This document shows, one piece after another, positions 24,668-33,881 of a stretch of DNA of 64,000 nucleotides. The translations under genes and the position numbers were made by a program. Below the pieces are notes generated by a model. It was given only the letters and a program-made list of their open reading frames with translations, was not told the DNA's origin and did no database searches. This DNA comes from Lichenibacterium ramalinae (GTDB lineage: Bacteria > Pseudomonadota > Alphaproteobacteria > Rhizobiales > Beijerinckiaceae): assembly GCF_004137085.1 (NCBI RefSeq), contig NZ_QYBC01000006.1:62001-126000 (forward strand). Reading direction: 5' to 3'. Each line of letters starts with the position of its first letter. Within the stretch, counting starts at the first letter, position 1.

Positions 24668-24674
24668 GTTAACG
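24668..24674. promoter_or_regulatory. GTTAACG element upstream of the flagellin-like gene
   Basis: A palindromic GTTAAC core about 125 nt upstream of the flagellin-like start, with a second TTAACG at 24710 that overlaps the modC stop codon. TTAA(C) is the core of CtrA half-sites, and CtrA controls many alphaproteobacterial motility genes. The distance is long and the motif short, so this is only suggestive. Confidence 0.2.
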
Positions 24675-24709
24675 CGGGCGGCGGCGCGCCGGGCCGGCGT
24701 CGAACGCGG

Positions 24710-25819
24710 TTAACGTCCGCCCCGGGCCGGCGGCCGCGCCGGGTCGAGCGCCACGCTCTTCACCAGGGCGAAGACGGCGGCTCCCGGCACGAGACCCATC
24801 TCGGCGAGGGACAGCCGCGTGATGCGGGCCAGGATGACGGCATCGCCGCAGGCGAGCCGCAGGTCCGCCGTCGCACCCGCGGCGTCGATGGGGCGGATCT
24901 CCGCCACGGTCGCCGGCAGCACGTTCAGCGCGCTCGTGTGCCGGGGCGCGTCGCGGCTCAGCATCACGTCGCGGGCCGGGATCTGGATGCGCAACGTCGT
25001 GCCGAGCGGCGCCGCGACCCGCGGCACGCGCAAGGCGCCGGCCCCGGTGACGAGGGTCGTCAGGGCGAAGTCGTCGTCATGGGCGGCGACCCGGGCTTCG
25101 AGCACGGCCCCGGACTCCCGCGCGCCCGACAGCGGCGCCACGTTGAGGCGCGACAGCACCTCCCCCGCCGGACCCGCCGCGGCGACGCGGCCCGCGTCCA
25201 GCACCACCAGCGTGTCGGCGAGGCGCGCCACCTCGGCCACCGAATGCGACACGTAGACGATGGGCACGCCGGCCCGGTCGCGCAGGCGCTCGATATAGGG
25301 CAGGATCTCGGCCTTGCGGTCGTCGTCCAGGGCCGACAGCGGCTCGTCCATCAGCAGCAGCCGCGGCTTCGCCAGCAGGGCGCGGCCGATGGCGACGCGC
25401 TGCTTTTCGCCGCCCGACAGGCCCGCGGGGCGCCGGCCCAGCAGGGGGCCGATGCCGAGCATCTCGACGACGGCACCGACCTCCGCGCCGGGCTCGCCGC
25501 GCGGCGCGAACCAGCGGCCGAACAGCAGGTTCTGCCGGACCGTGAGGTGCGGGAACAGCCGTCCCTCCTGGAACACCGTGCCGACCCGCCGGCGGTGGCG
25601 CGGCACCGCGACGGACCCCGCCGTGTCGAGCAGCAGGTGGCCGCCGACCGCGACGCGGCCCTCGCGCGGCTGCAGCAGGCCGGCGATGACGTTGACGAGG
25701 GTCGTCTTGCCGGAGCCCGAGCGGCCGAACAGGGCGGTGACGCCGGCCGGCGCCTCGAAGGCGACGTCGAGCGCGAAGGCGCCGAGCCGGTGGGCAACCG
25801 CGACCGACAGCGCGCTCAA
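24710..25819 (-). CDS. modC: Molybdate ABC transporter ATP-binding protein ModC
   Basis: A 369-residue ATPase that powers molybdate uptake. The N-terminal ATPase domain carries Walker A (FGRSGSGKTT, residues 31-40), the signature LSGGEKQRVAIGRALL and Walker B LLLMDEPLSALDD. The C-terminal 120 residues form the Mop-like molybdate-binding domain (SALNVLPATVAEI, IPARDVMLS). The start is TTG 25819, overlapping the modB stop by four bases (TTGA), which shows coupling. An in-frame extension upstream would lie inside modB. Last gene of modABC. Confidence 0.92.
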   Translation of the reverse strand: MSALSVAVAHRLGAFALDVAFEAPAGVTALFGRSGSGKTTLVNVIAGLLQPREGRVAVGGHLLLDTAGSVAVPRHRRRVGTVFQEGRLFPHLTVRQNLLFGRWFAPRGEPGAEVGAVVEMLGIGPLLGRRPAGLSGGEKQRVAIGRALLAKPRLLLMDEPLSALDDDRKAEILPYIERLRDRAGVPIVYVSHSVAEVARLADTLVVLDAGRVAAAGPAGEVLSRLNVAPLSGARESGAVLEARVAAHDDDFALTTLVTGAGALRVPRVAAPLGTTLRIQIPARDVMLSRDAPRHTSALNVLPATVAEIRPIDAAGATADLRLACGDAVILARITRLSLAEMGLVPGAAVFALVKSVALDPARPPARGGR

Positions 25820-26511
25820 GCGCCGAGCCGGCGCTTCAGGCTGCGGGCCAGAAGCTCGGACAGGACCAGGGCCAGCATCGACACCGCGACCGAGACGAGC
25901 GTGAGCCGCAGGGCGTCGCCTTCCCCGCCCGGCACCTGGGTGAAGGTGTAGATGGCGGACGGCAGCGTCTGGGTCTCGCCCGGGATGTTGGCCACGAAGG
26001 TGATGGTGGCGCCGAATTCGCCCATGGCGCGCGCGAAGCTGAGGATCGCGCCGGCGATCACCCCCGGCAGCACCAGGGGCAGCGTGACGAGGGCGAAGAC
26101 CGCGGCCGGCCCCGCCCCGAGCGTGCCGGCCGCCTCTTCCAGTTTGCGGTCCACGCCTTCGATGGAGAGCCGCATGGCCCGCACCATGAGCGGGAAGCCC
26201 ATGATGGCGCAGGCCAGGGCCGCCCCGGTCCAGCGGAAGGCCAGGACGAGGCCGAGATGGTCGGCCAGCCAACCGCCGACGATCCCGCGACGGCCGAACA
26301 CGATCAGCAGCAGGTATCCGGTGACGACCGGCGGCAGCACCAGGGGAAGGTGGACCAAGGTGTCGAGCAGCATGCGCCCGGGGAAGCGACCGCGGGCCAG
26401 CAGGGTGGCGATCGCCAGGCCGGGCAGCAGGCTGGCGCCCGTGGCCGTCGCGGCGACGAGAAGGCTGAGCCGCAGTGCGTCGCGGGCTTCCGGTCCCAGC
26501 CAGCCGGTCAC
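25816..26511 (-). CDS. modB: Molybdate ABC transporter permease ModB
   Basis: A 231-residue inner-membrane permease with five to six helices. The cytoplasmic coupling loop is visible as EEAAGTLGAGPAAVFALVTLPLVLPG in pieces, followed by ARAMGEFGATITFVANIPGETQTLP, the hallmark of ModB. GTG 26511 gives the usual ModB length and N terminus and lies 19 nt after modA. A longer open frame extends upstream, but it runs through modA out of frame. No strong ribosome-binding site is visible, so coupling to modA is likely. Confidence 0.93.
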   Translation of the reverse strand: MTGWLGPEARDALRLSLLVAATATGASLLPGLAIATLLARGRFPGRMLLDTLVHLPLVLPPVVTGYLLLIVFGRRGIVGGWLADHLGLVLAFRWTGAALACAIMGFPLMVRAMRLSIEGVDRKLEEAAGTLGAGPAAVFALVTLPLVLPGVIAGAILSFARAMGEFGATITFVANIPGETQTLPSAIYTFTQVPGGEGDALRLTLVSVAVSMLALVLSELLARSLKRRLGA

Positions 26512-26530
26512 GGGGGCGGGACGCGCGGGT

Positions 26531-27334
26531 TCAGGGCGCGGCCGCCGGCCGGTCGAGGACCGTGAAGCCCTGCTTGGTGAAGGCGTCCCGGGCCACGGGC
26601 CCGCGCAGGAATGCGAGGAAGGCGGCGGAATCCGGGTTGCGGGAAGCCTTGGTGACCGCCACCGGATAGACGATGGCGGGATGGCTCCCGGCCGGGAAGG
26701 TGCCGACGATCCTGACCTTCGGCTCGGCGGCCGCATCCGTCGCGTAGACGATGCCGAGCGGCGCTTCGCCCCGCGCCACGAAGGCCAGGGCCGCCCGCAC
26801 GCTTTCGGCTTCGGCGACATGCGCCTTGACGCCCTCCCAGGCGCCGAGGCTTTCCAGCGCAGCCTTTCCGTATTTGCCCGCCGGCACCGCCGCGACATTG
26901 CCCATGGCGAGGCGTCCGCCCCCGAGCGCCTTGGCGAGGTCGAAGCCCGGGCGGATGTCGATCGGCGTGGCGGCGTCGCTCGGCGCCACCAGCACGATGG
27001 CGTTGGCGAGGAGGTCGACGCGGGTGCCGGGCGCGATCAGGCCCGCCGCCTGGGCCTTCTCCATCCAGTCCAGGTCGGCGGAGAAGAACAGGTCGGCGGG
27101 GGCGCCCTGCTCGATCTGCGCTTCCAGCACGTTGGAGGCCGCGAAGGACAGTTTCGGTGCCGGATGGCCTAGGGCGGCCCAGCGCGCCGCAGCGTCGTCG
27201 AGGGCGTTCTTGAGGCTCGCGGCGGCGAACACCGTCGGGCCCTGCCCGCCCTGGGCAGCGGCCGGGCCTGCGGCGAACATCAGGAGGGTCGCCAGGCTCG
27301 CCCCGAGGCAACTCCGTCGCGTCAGCCGCATCAT
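26531..27334 (-). CDS. modA: Molybdate-binding periplasmic protein ModA
   Basis: A 267-residue periplasmic protein that captures molybdate (and tungstate) for ModBC. It begins with a twin-arginine-like signal peptide (RLTRRSCLGAS, a hydrophobic stretch, AAAQ cleavage region near residue 28). Mature-protein blocks follow the ModA pattern: VFAAASLKNALDDAAA, SFAASNVLEAQIEQGAPADLFFSAD, and EAPLGIVYATDAA. I start at ATG 27334, with GGGG about 8 nt upstream. An upstream ATG at 27358 falls inside the inverted repeat that looks like a ModE site, which argues against it. Confidence 0.92.
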   Translation of the reverse strand: MMRLTRRSCLGASLATLLMFAAGPAAAQGGQGPTVFAAASLKNALDDAAARWAALGHPAPKLSFAASNVLEAQIEQGAPADLFFSADLDWMEKAQAAGLIAPGTRVDLLANAIVLVAPSDAATPIDIRPGFDLAKALGGGRLAMGNVAAVPAGKYGKAALESLGAWEGVKAHVAEAESVRAALAFVARGEAPLGIVYATDAAAEPKVRIVGTFPAGSHPAIVYPVAVTKASRNPDSAAFLAFLRGPVARDAFTKQGFTVLDRPAAAP

Positions 27335-27352
27335 GAGGTCCCCGCCCGGTAG

Positions 27353-27376
27353 CGTCATAGCCGAACCGATATAACG
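27353..27376. promoter_or_regulatory. Inverted repeat upstream of modA (candidate ModE/Mo-box)
   Basis: CGTCATA, 10 nt, TATAACG: 7-bp arms with 6 of 7 positions complementary, 18 nt before the modA start. On the coding strand it reads CGTTATA..TATGACG. The arms resemble the CGnTATA half-sites bound by the molybdate-responsive repressor ModE. Position suits repression of modABC when molybdate is ample. No modE gene is in the window. Confidence 0.5.
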
Positions 27377-27443
27377 CTCTGCCCGGCGAGTCCATGGCGG
27401 GTACGGCACCACGGGACAGGTGCCGGGCTGCCGCCGACGACGC

Positions 27444-28418
27444 TCACCCGCCGTAGCGGTCGCGATACCAGGCGACGAAGCGCGGCAGGCCCTCGTGCAG
27501 GGCCACGCCGGGCGCGTAGCCGGTGAGCGACCGGATGCGGCCGATGTCCGCCCAGGTTTCGGTGACGTCCCCGCTCTGCATCGGCAGCAGGCGCTTCAAG
27601 GCCTCGCGGCCGAGCGCGCCCTCGAGCAGGGCGATGAAGTGCATCAGCGTTTCGGGCCGGTCGTTGCCGATGTTGAGCAGCCGCTGCGTGCCACGGTCCG
27701 GCGGCCGCGCCAGCACGCCGAGAATGCCGTCGACGATGTCGTCGATGTAGGTGAAGTCCCGGCGCATGCGACCCTCGCCGTAGACGTCGATCGGCTCGCC
27801 CGCCAGGATGCGCCGCGTGAAGGCGAAATAGGCCATGTCGGGTCGGCCCCACGGGCCGTAGACGGTGAAGAAGCGCAGCCCGGACTGCGGGATGCCGTAG
27901 AGCCCCGCATAGCACTCGCTCATCAGTTCGCAGGAGCGCTTGGTGGCGGCATAGAGCGAGGCCGGCCGGTCCACCCGATCGTCCTCGTGGAACCGACCGC
28001 CGGCGTCGGGACGGTCCCCGTAGACCGAACTCGACGAGGCATAGACCAGGTGCTCGAACCCCGGCAGGTGCCGGCAGCATTCCAGCACGGACAGGTGGCC
28101 GGCCAGGTTGGCGTGCTGGTAGGCGAAGGGCGCCGCCATGGAATGGCGCACGCCCGCCTGGGCGGCGAGATGGACGACGCGCGTCACGCCGGCCGCCGAA
28201 GCCAGCGCCGCGAGGGCGGCGGGCTCGGCGATGTCGAGCGCCCGGACGACGACGCCGGCGGCGGCGAGCCGCGCGGCCCGGTCCCGCTTCAGGGCGGGTT
28301 CGTAATAGGGATCGAAATTGTCGACCGCGAGGATGTCGGCCCCGTCGGCGGCCAGCCTCACGCACACCGCATGACCGATGAAGCCGGCGGCACCGGTGAC
28401 GAGGATCGGCGGCCTCAT
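27444..28418 (-). CDS. NAD-dependent epimerase, UDP-glucuronate 4-epimerase type
   Basis: A 324-residue extended short-chain dehydrogenase. The NAD-binding loop is TGAAGFIG (residues 8-15), the active-site pair is Y156/K160 (YAATK), and the catalytic serine region is YASSSSVYGD. The stretches DNFDPYYEPALK, FFTVYGPWGRPDMAYFAFTR and YGEGRMRRDFTYIDDIVDG are typical of UDP-glucuronate 4-epimerases (LpsL/CapI), which make UDP-galacturonate for lipopolysaccharide or capsule. The closest alternative is another nucleotide-sugar epimerase. ATG 28418 puts the fold start at residue 1. No glycan cluster surrounds it; it sits between modABC and tRNA-Pro. Confidence 0.85.
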   Translation of the reverse strand: MRPPILVTGAAGFIGHAVCVRLAADGADILAVDNFDPYYEPALKRDRAARLAAAGVVVRALDIAEPAALAALASAAGVTRVVHLAAQAGVRHSMAAPFAYQHANLAGHLSVLECCRHLPGFEHLVYASSSSVYGDRPDAGGRFHEDDRVDRPASLYAATKRSCELMSECYAGLYGIPQSGLRFFTVYGPWGRPDMAYFAFTRRILAGEPIDVYGEGRMRRDFTYIDDIVDGILGVLARPPDRGTQRLLNIGNDRPETLMHFIALLEGALGREALKRLLPMQSGDVTETWADIGRIRSLTGYAPGVALHEGLPRFVAWYRDRYGG

Positions 28419-28551
28419 GCCGACGCCCGACCGGGCGACGGTCTGTTCGGGATCGCAAATGTCGTGATGGCGTCGCCTCGCTTCCGGGCCGAACCACACT
28501 GGATGAGCAGGGCAGGCACTTCTGGCGGCGGGCCTTGAACGCGAAGATTTA

Positions 28552-28629
28552 TGGTCGGAGTGAGAGGATTCGAACCTCCGACCCCTAGTCCCCCAGACTA
28601 GTGCGCTAACCGGGCTGCGCTACACTCCG
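28552..28629 (-). tRNA. tRNA-Pro (anticodon GGG), CCA encoded
   Basis: Read on the minus strand, the 5' acceptor arm CGGAGTG pairs with CACTCCG at the 3' end, followed by discriminator A and an encoded CCA at 28552-28554. The anticodon stem CTAGT/ACTAG encloses loop CTGGGGG, giving anticodon GGG. The T-arm GGAGG-TTCGAAT-CCTCT is standard with one mismatch-tolerant pair. It lies downstream of the ihfA-merR pair, as in other Hyphomicrobiales. Confidence 0.95.
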
Positions 28630-28731
28630 ACACCGCGATGCGGTGAGGTCGTATAGAATTTTCGCGGGGTGGCCGCAAGCCCGAAGACGGGCTTGGCGGG
28701 GAAAAGGCCGCGATCGGCCCACCCGGCCGCT

Positions 28732-28941
28732 TCAATGGCTTCGAGCATAGTCGTCGCAAGCGTCGGCGAAGCCGGGCCGGTCCGCCAGGATGGTCGGCGC
28801 GAAAGCCAGCATGGCGTCCTCGGCGTGGTCGAGCAGCAGGGCCACATCGAGGATATGCAGGCGCATCGCCTCATCCCGCACATAGGCGATCATCCTGTGC
28901 AGCACCCGCACGCCTTCGTCGTCCCGGTCATCCCCACTCAT
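28732..28941 (-). CDS. Small hypothetical protein
   Basis: A 69-residue acidic, largely helical protein with no recognised domain. The core RVLHRMIAYVRDEAMRLHILDVALLLDHAEDAML (in pieces: RVLHRMIAYVRDEA, LDVALLLDHAEDAML) reads like a short two-helix bundle and resembles small conserved proteins in Hyphomicrobiales. ATG 28941 is preceded by GGGGA; the frame opens further upstream to 29022 without support. It lies between merR and tRNA-Pro on the same strand. Real expression is likely but unproven. Confidence 0.5.
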   Translation of the reverse strand: MSGDDRDDEGVRVLHRMIAYVRDEAMRLHILDVALLLDHAEDAMLAFAPTILADRPGFADACDDYARSH

Positions 28942-29230
28942 GCGCGGTCCCCATGCCATCCCACATGCCCGGCCTGCCGTCGCCGCCGCCAAGGCCGCGC
29001 CGATTCCGGGTCGCCCATCCATCGATCGCCACCGTCACTGAGACATCGGACGCTGCGTCGGGTTGTTGAAGACCAGATGTCTCCAAAACGCGCCGCATCA
29101 GCAATGAAAATCGCAGCGTCGGCCATCGAAACCTCGATGCTGTCACCGAGATGCAGCGGTAACAGTCACCCGGAGCGTCAATAGTTGAGCAGTAAGATAT
29201 CAGGTCGATTAGCGCCTGAACTACAATTGT
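28942..29230. other. Less GC-rich intergenic region between merR and the small ORF
   Basis: About 290 bp without a supported gene. From about 29030 to 29230 the sequence is clearly richer in A and T than the rest of the window (for example around GAAAATCGCAG and TAAGATATCAGG). It may hold the merR transcript end or a decayed gene. No integrase, att repeat or transposase was found next to the tRNA. Confidence 0.4.
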
Positions 29231-29779
29231 TCAAAGACGCCCACGTCCGGCCTGCGCGGCAGCGAGGATCCGGGCACAATCCGCCAGGTCGAGGGCGAGC
29301 GCCTCGAGACGCCCCAGCACGTTCCCGGAGGGCAGCCCGAATGCGGCCGGGTCCGCCGGCGGGGCGGTTCGGCGCGGACGGGGCGCTGCGTCCGGTGCCG
29401 CGGGCTTGGCGGCCCTGTCACGATCCTCATCGGCCATGCCGGCCTCCCCGCCCTTCTGCGGCCCAGCCGGCCGGGAAACCTCGTCGATCGCCGGCCCCAC
29501 GGTCGCGGCGACGCCCCGCGGCCCTTGGTCCTGCAGCAGCCGCTGCACGCCCTTGATGGTGTAGCCCTGCCCATAGAGCAGCGCCTTGATGGCGCGTAGC
29601 AGGGCGACGTCGTCGGGCCGGTAGAACCGCCGGCCGCCGGCCCGCTTCAACGGCTTGATCTGGGGAAAGCGCGTTTCCCAGAACCGCAGCACGTGCTGGG
29701 GCAGCTTGAGGTCCTCGGCGACCTCGCTGATGGTGCGGAAGGCGTCGGGGCTCTTCTCGGGTCCCGGGCGCTCAGTCAT
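29231..29779 (-). CDS. MerR family transcriptional regulator
   Basis: A 182-residue regulator with an N-terminal MerR winged helix ([28 protein letters not shown], in pieces; then [34 protein letters not shown]). The C-terminal 100 residues are proline-, alanine- and arginine-rich and apparently disordered, ending in a short helix; no metal-binding cysteines are present, so the effector is unknown. It overlaps the ihfA end by 8 nt. The pair ihfA-merR downstream of fabH is conserved in alphaproteobacteria. Confidence 0.88.
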   Translation of the reverse strand: MTERPGPEKSPDAFRTISEVAEDLKLPQHVLRFWETRFPQIKPLKRAGGRRFYRPDDVALLRAIKALLYGQGYTIKGVQRLLQDQGPRGVAATVGPAIDEVSRPAGPQKGGEAGMADEDRDRAAKPAAPDAAPRPRRTAPPADPAAFGLPSGNVLGRLEALALDLADCARILAAAQAGRGRL

Positions 29780-30104
29780 CCTTGGGGATGGGCGTGCCGT
29801 TGATGCGGCTCTTGAGGATGTTGGACGGCTTGAACACCATGACGCGCCGGGGCGTGATCGGCACCTCGATCCCGGTCTTGGGGTTGCGGCCGATCCGCTC
29901 CCCCTTGGCCCGCACCACGAAGGAGCCGAACGAGGACAGCTTCACGGTCTCGCCCCGGACGATGGCCGCGGAGATCTCCTGGAGCACCATCTCGACCAGT
30001 TCGGCCGACTCGCTGCGCGACAGGCCGAGCTGCTGGTAGACAGCCTCGGACAGGTCCGCCCGGGTGATGGTCTTGCCGTCGATGGTGCCGGGGAGTTTCG
30101 TCAT
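29772..30104 (-). CDS. ihfA: Integration host factor subunit alpha
   Basis: A 110-residue DNA-bending protein of the HU/IHF family; with IHF-beta it binds specific sites and bends DNA for replication, recombination and sigma-54 transcription. Signature blocks are [21 protein letters not shown] at the N terminus, [30 protein letters not shown] across the beta arm (the proline wedge region), and [17 protein letters not shown]. Length is slightly above E. coli IhfA (99) because of short extensions at both ends. It follows fabH by about 108 nt, with a TTAACC at 30156 in that gap. Confidence 0.95.
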   Translation of the reverse strand: MTKLPGTIDGKTITRADLSEAVYQQLGLSRSESAELVEMVLQEISAAIVRGETVKLSSFGSFVVRAKGERIGRNPKTGIEVPITPRRVMVFKPSNILKSRINGTPIPKDD

Positions 30105-30212
30105 GAGCGCTCTTGCGGGTCTCCCCGAGCTGGCTGCCGCGATCGGCGCGCGAGCTTAACCTCACTCGCCGCCTTGCGAAAGCTCCGAGATCGGCCCTGC
30201 CGCGTCCCGCCC

Positions 30213-31199
30213 TCACCAGCGCAGGAGCGCGCTGCCCCATGTGAAGCCGCCGCCGACGGCTTCCAGCATCACGAGCTGGCCGGGGCGGATCCGCCCGTCC
30301 CCGCAGGCGACGCTAAGCGCCAGCGGGACGGAGGCCGCCGACGTGTTGGCGTGCAGGTGCACGGTCGTGACGACCTTGTCGGGATGGATGCCGAGCTTGG
30401 CCGCCGAAGCGTCGATGATGCGGCGATTGGCCTGGTGGGGCACGAACCAGTCGAGGTCGTCGGGCCCGATGCCGGCCGCCGAGAAGGCATCCACCACGAC
30501 GTCGGTGACGTTGCCGACGGCGTGGCGGAACACGTCCCGGCCCTCCATCCTGAGATGGCCGGTGGTGCCGGTCGTCGAGGGGCCGCCGTCGACGAAGAGC
30601 TTCTCGCGGCCGCGCCCGTCGGAACGCAGGTGGGTCGTGACGATGCCGCCCTCGTGCAGCGGGTCCCGGCCCGGCCGGGCTTCCAGCACCACGGCGCCGG
30701 CACCGTCGCCGAAGAGCACGCAGGTGGTCCGGTCCGACCAGTCGAGCAGGCGCGAGAAGGTTTCGGCGCCGATCACCAGCGCGCGCCGGTGGGAGCCCGA
30801 GCGCAGGAACTTGTCGGCGGTGGCGAGGGCGAAGACGAAGCCCGAACACACGGCCTGGAGATCGAACGCCACGCCGGCCGTGATGCCGAGCGCGGCCTGC
30901 ACCTGGGTGGCGGTGGCGGGGAACGTGTAGTCCGGGGTCGCCGTGGCGACGATGATGAGGTCGATGTCGGCCGGAAGGCAGCCGGCCTCGTCGAGGGCCG
31001 CCCGGGCGGCGGCGGTGGCGAGCTGCGAGGTGGTCTCGCCCGGCGCCGCGAAATAGCGCCGCGTGATGCCGGTGCGCTGCAGGATCCATTCGTCGGTCGT
31101 GTCGACGGTGCGGGCCAGCTCCGTGTTGGTCACGCACCGTTCCGGCAGATAGGCGCCCACGCCTCGGACCACGGATCGCCAGCCGCTCGATTCCACCAC
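30213..31199 (-). CDS. fabH: Beta-ketoacyl-ACP synthase III FabH
   Basis: A 328-residue enzyme that starts fatty acid synthesis by condensing acetyl-CoA (or another primer) with malonyl-ACP. The catalytic triad is present: C118 in AVCSGF, H255 in VPHQANRRI and N285 in [10 protein letters not shown]. Length and termini match bacterial FabH. It lies downstream of plsX on the same strand with a 248-nt gap, so it may have its own promoter. The order plsX-fabH-ihfA is conserved in this group. Confidence 0.96.
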   Translation of the reverse strand: MVESSGWRSVVRGVGAYLPERCVTNTELARTVDTTDEWILQRTGITRRYFAAPGETTSQLATAAARAALDEAGCLPADIDLIIVATATPDYTFPATATQVQAALGITAGVAFDLQAVCSGFVFALATADKFLRSGSHRRALVIGAETFSRLLDWSDRTTCVLFGDGAGAVVLEARPGRDPLHEGGIVTTHLRSDGRGREKLFVDGGPSTTGTTGHLRMEGRDVFRHAVGNVTDVVVDAFSAAGIGPDDLDWFVPHQANRRIIDASAAKLGIHPDKVVTTVHLHANTSAASVPLALSVACGDGRIRPGQLVMLEAVGGGFTWGSALLRW

Positions 31200-31447
31200 G
31201 AAGCCTCTTCCATCCGTCGACGGGTCGTCTCGCCGGCCGATCCCGCCCCCGTCGGGCGGGGGCCGGGGGGACGTGCCCGCGGGGCTTCCCTATGCGCCCA
31301 AACCGGTCCAGCGGCAATCGTCGAAGGCCCGCCGCGGGCGCCCGCGGCGCGGGGCTCGCCCCGTCCGGAGACCGCCACGGCCGCCGGCGCGGGCGGGACC
31401 GGGCGACCCTCCTGCCGGTTTCCGACGTCCGACGCGACCGGCGGGCT

Positions 31448-32527
31448 TCAGGGCGGCCCGGCCGCGTCCGGCGCCGGGCCGGGCAGCGCGGCGGCCGCCG
31501 TCTGGGCCTCCTGAGACAGGGCGAGCTGGTCGCGGATGCGTGCCAGCAGGTCGTGGCTCACCATCTCGTGACCGACGCCGATCGCCCGCGCATAGCCCAG
31601 CGCATCCGTGCCGCCGTGGCTCTTGATCACGATCCCGTCGAGCCCGAGGAAGACGCCGCCGTTCACGCGGCGCGGGTCCATGCGCTCGCGCAGGGCCGCG
31701 AAGGCACCCTTCGCCATGAAGTAGCCGAGGCGCGACATCCAGGTGGCACCCATCACCTCGCGCAGGTACCGGCCGATCTGCACGGCGGTGCCTTCGGCGG
31801 TCTTGAGCGCGATGTTGCCGGTGAAGCCTTCGGTCACCACCACGTCGACCGTGCCCTTGCCGAGGTCGTCGCCCTCGACGAAGCCGTGGTAGTCGAGCGA
31901 GGGCAGGCCGAGCTCGCGCAGCATGCGCCCCGCCGCCTTGATCTCCTCGAGGCCCTTGATCTCCTCGACGCCGACGTTGAGCAGGCCCACGCTCGGCCGC
32001 TCGATGCCGAGCACGATGCGCGCCATGGCGGCGCCCATGATGGACAGGTCGACGAGGTGCTGGGCGTCGGCGCCGATGCTGGCCCCCACGTCGAGCACGA
32101 TGGAGACGCCCCGCACCGTGGGCCACATGGCGGCGATGGCCGGCCGGTCGACATGCGCCATCGTGCGAAGGCAGATCTTGGACATGGCCATGAGCGCGCC
32201 GGTGTTGCCGGCCGACACCGCGACATCGGCCCGGCCGGACTTCACGGCATCGATGGCCATCCACATGGACGACGTGCGGCGGCCGGAGCGAAGCGCCTGG
32301 CTGGGCTTGTCGTCCATGCGCACCGACACGGTCGTGTGGACGACGTCGGAGGCGGCGGCCAGGGCCGGCTCGCGCTCCAGCAGGGGGCGGATCTGGGCTT
32401 CGTCGCCGACGAGCAGGAAGCGCGTCCCGGGCCGCTCCCGCAGCGCCAGTGCCGCACCCGGCACCACGACGGCAGGCCCGTGATCGCCGCCCATGGCGTC
32501 GATTGCGATCCGAACCTGATCCGTCAT
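31448..32527 (-). CDS. plsX: Phosphate acyltransferase PlsX
   Basis: A 359-residue peripheral membrane enzyme that makes acyl-phosphate from acyl-ACP, the first committed step of phospholipid synthesis with PlsY. Family blocks are [19 protein letters not shown] at the N terminus, [39 protein letters not shown] and [17 protein letters not shown]. The C terminus carries an extra alanine/proline-rich tail. The 233 nt between DUF177 and plsX hold no rpmF, unlike gammaproteobacteria. Confidence 0.96.
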   Translation of the reverse strand: MTDQVRIAIDAMGGDHGPAVVVPGAALALRERPGTRFLLVGDEAQIRPLLEREPALAAASDVVHTTVSVRMDDKPSQALRSGRRTSSMWMAIDAVKSGRADVAVSAGNTGALMAMSKICLRTMAHVDRPAIAAMWPTVRGVSIVLDVGASIGADAQHLVDLSIMGAAMARIVLGIERPSVGLLNVGVEEIKGLEEIKAAGRMLRELGLPSLDYHGFVEGDDLGKGTVDVVVTEGFTGNIALKTAEGTAVQIGRYLREVMGATWMSRLGYFMAKGAFAALRERMDPRRVNGGVFLGLDGIVIKSHGGTDALGYARAIGVGHEMVSHDLLARIRDQLALSQEAQTAAAALPGPAPDAAGPP

Positions 32528-32760
32528 CCCTCACCCATGTGGTCGCGTGTCGACTCGCGGCGGCGCGGGGGCGACCGCCATGGCCGACGAGGTCCCGCCG
32601 GCCGGAAACCGCCGGGAACCCGCCGGGCCCATCGCCCGTCCAATGCCGTCACGCCGCGCCCCGCGTCAACTCGCGGGCGCGGCGATCCGAGGCCCGCCGT
32701 CGGTCCCGTCGAGGCCGAAGGACGCTGCCCGGCGCGCATGACGGGACTGCGACGGCGCCG

Positions 32761-33327
32761 TCATCCGGCGTCGTCCGGCTTCAGCCCGCGCAGCACCGCG
32801 AAGGGGGAGGCTTCGGGCATCTCCGGCTCGGCGGGGGTGGGATCGGCGAAGGCGACGCCGGGCTTGCGGGGATAGGGGTCGAGGCCCAGCACCAGGATCT
32901 CGGCGACGAGGGATCCGAGATCGATGCGGCCGTTGACGATGGGATCGGGGAGGTCGGGGAGATCCTCGTCGTCCTGGGGCGGGCGCGAGGCCCGCTCGGC
33001 TTCGAGGGCATCGACCTCGGCTTCGGGCGCGAAGCGGACATCGACGGCTTCGTCGACGTCAGAGGCGAATTCGTCGAGCGACACCACGCACACCTGGCGG
33101 ATCCGCGCCCGCACCGAGCCCGTCACGTGCAGGCCGTCGGGCCCGTTCCGGGCCACGCGCAGGTCGGCCGCCAGCGCATCGATGCCGGGCAGCCCGCATT
33201 GCACGGCGAGGGCCGAGCATTCGGCCGGCGTCGCCTCGACGGGAACCCGCACGGCCCCGTCGCGGACCGAGGCGGCGTCGAACCTGCGGGACAGGGGACC
33301 GGGAGGCAGTGTCTGGGGGCGGATCAT
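32761..33327 (-). CDS. YceD/DUF177 family protein
   Basis: A 188-residue member of the DUF177/YceD family, linked in several bacteria to 23S rRNA accumulation and usually located beside rpmF, plsX and fabH. The conserved portion includes GSVRARIRQVCVVSLDEF (a single cysteine remains of the usual pair), and the acidic C-terminal part with GRIDLGSLVAEILVLGLDPYPRKPG. Its start overlaps the preceding chaperone gene by four bases (ATGA). Molecular role is not firmly known. Confidence 0.85.
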   Translation of the reverse strand: MIRPQTLPPGPLSRRFDAASVRDGAVRVPVEATPAECSALAVQCGLPGIDALAADLRVARNGPDGLHVTGSVRARIRQVCVVSLDEFASDVDEAVDVRFAPEAEVDALEAERASRPPQDDEDLPDLPDPIVNGRIDLGSLVAEILVLGLDPYPRKPGVAFADPTPAEPEMPEASPFAVLRGLKPDDAG

Positions 33328-33881
33328 GGCGCGGTCCGGAGCGGGATGGAACGAGGGTCGGGAAAGGGCAGCGGCGCCGCCAGGCAGCCTTCGAGCGGCA
33401 CGGCGTCGAGCGCGGCATCCGTCGCCTCGACGTAGCCGGCCAGCCGCACCGCGCCGGAGCCGGGCGCCTGCCCGCCATAAACGTTACGGGCAAGCGCGTC
33501 GACGAGGGCGGCATGGCCCTGCTTCAGGGCGGCGTCATAGGCGGCGGAGCGCCCGAGGAAGGCTTCGCACAGGCGCTTCATGCGCTTGGGCACGGTGATG
33601 TCGCCGACCCCGGCCTCGCGCAGGTCGGCGTCGAGGTGGGCGAAGATCGTGTCGACGAGGTCCTGGGCCACATCCGGACCGGGGGGCGCCGCCGCATTGA
33701 AGCGCCGCAACACGAGGCCGGCCTGCAGCGCCAGCATCTCGAACCGGCCCTCGAAGGTATCGGGCACGCCGTAGGCGAGGTAGAATTCGGGCTGCCTAAC
33801 GGCCCCGACGATGTCGGCATGCAGCCGGTCGAGCAGGACGCGGCCGGGAGAGGGGCGTCGGCGCCCGAAGGGAAACACCAT
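33324..33881 (-). CDS. Ubiquinol-cytochrome c chaperone family protein (Cbp3-like)
   Basis: A 185-residue protein of the ubiquinol-cytochrome c chaperone family, related to mitochondrial Cbp3, which helps assemble cytochrome b of complex III. Recognisable blocks are LHADIVGAVRQPEFYLAYGVPDTFEGRFEML (in pieces), FAHLDADLREAGVGDITVPKRMKRL and ALVDALARNVYGG. ATG 33881 is the family-typical start; a start 11 codons upstream is possible. It is the first gene of the block with DUF177 and is divergent from the BamE-like gene, an arrangement common in alphaproteobacteria. Confidence 0.87.
   Translation of the reverse strand: MVFPFGRRRPSPGRVLLDRLHADIVGAVRQPEFYLAYGVPDTFEGRFEMLALQAGLVLRRFNAAAPPGPDVAQDLVDTIFAHLDADLREAGVGDITVPKRMKRLCEAFLGRSAAYDAALKQGHAALVDALARNVYGGQAPGSGAVRLAGYVEATDAALDAVPLEGCLAAPLPFPDPRSIPLRTAP

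Noticed and set aside
28552-29230. Genomic island at tRNA-Pro
   Set aside because: No integrase, transposase, direct repeat of the tRNA 3' end, or foreign genes were found. The neighbouring genes are the conserved alphaproteobacterial block.
30213-32527. fabH and plsX as part of a secondary-metabolite cluster
   Set aside because: They lie in the standard primary-lipid block with DUF177 and ihfA, with no ketosynthase, thioesterase or tailoring genes.
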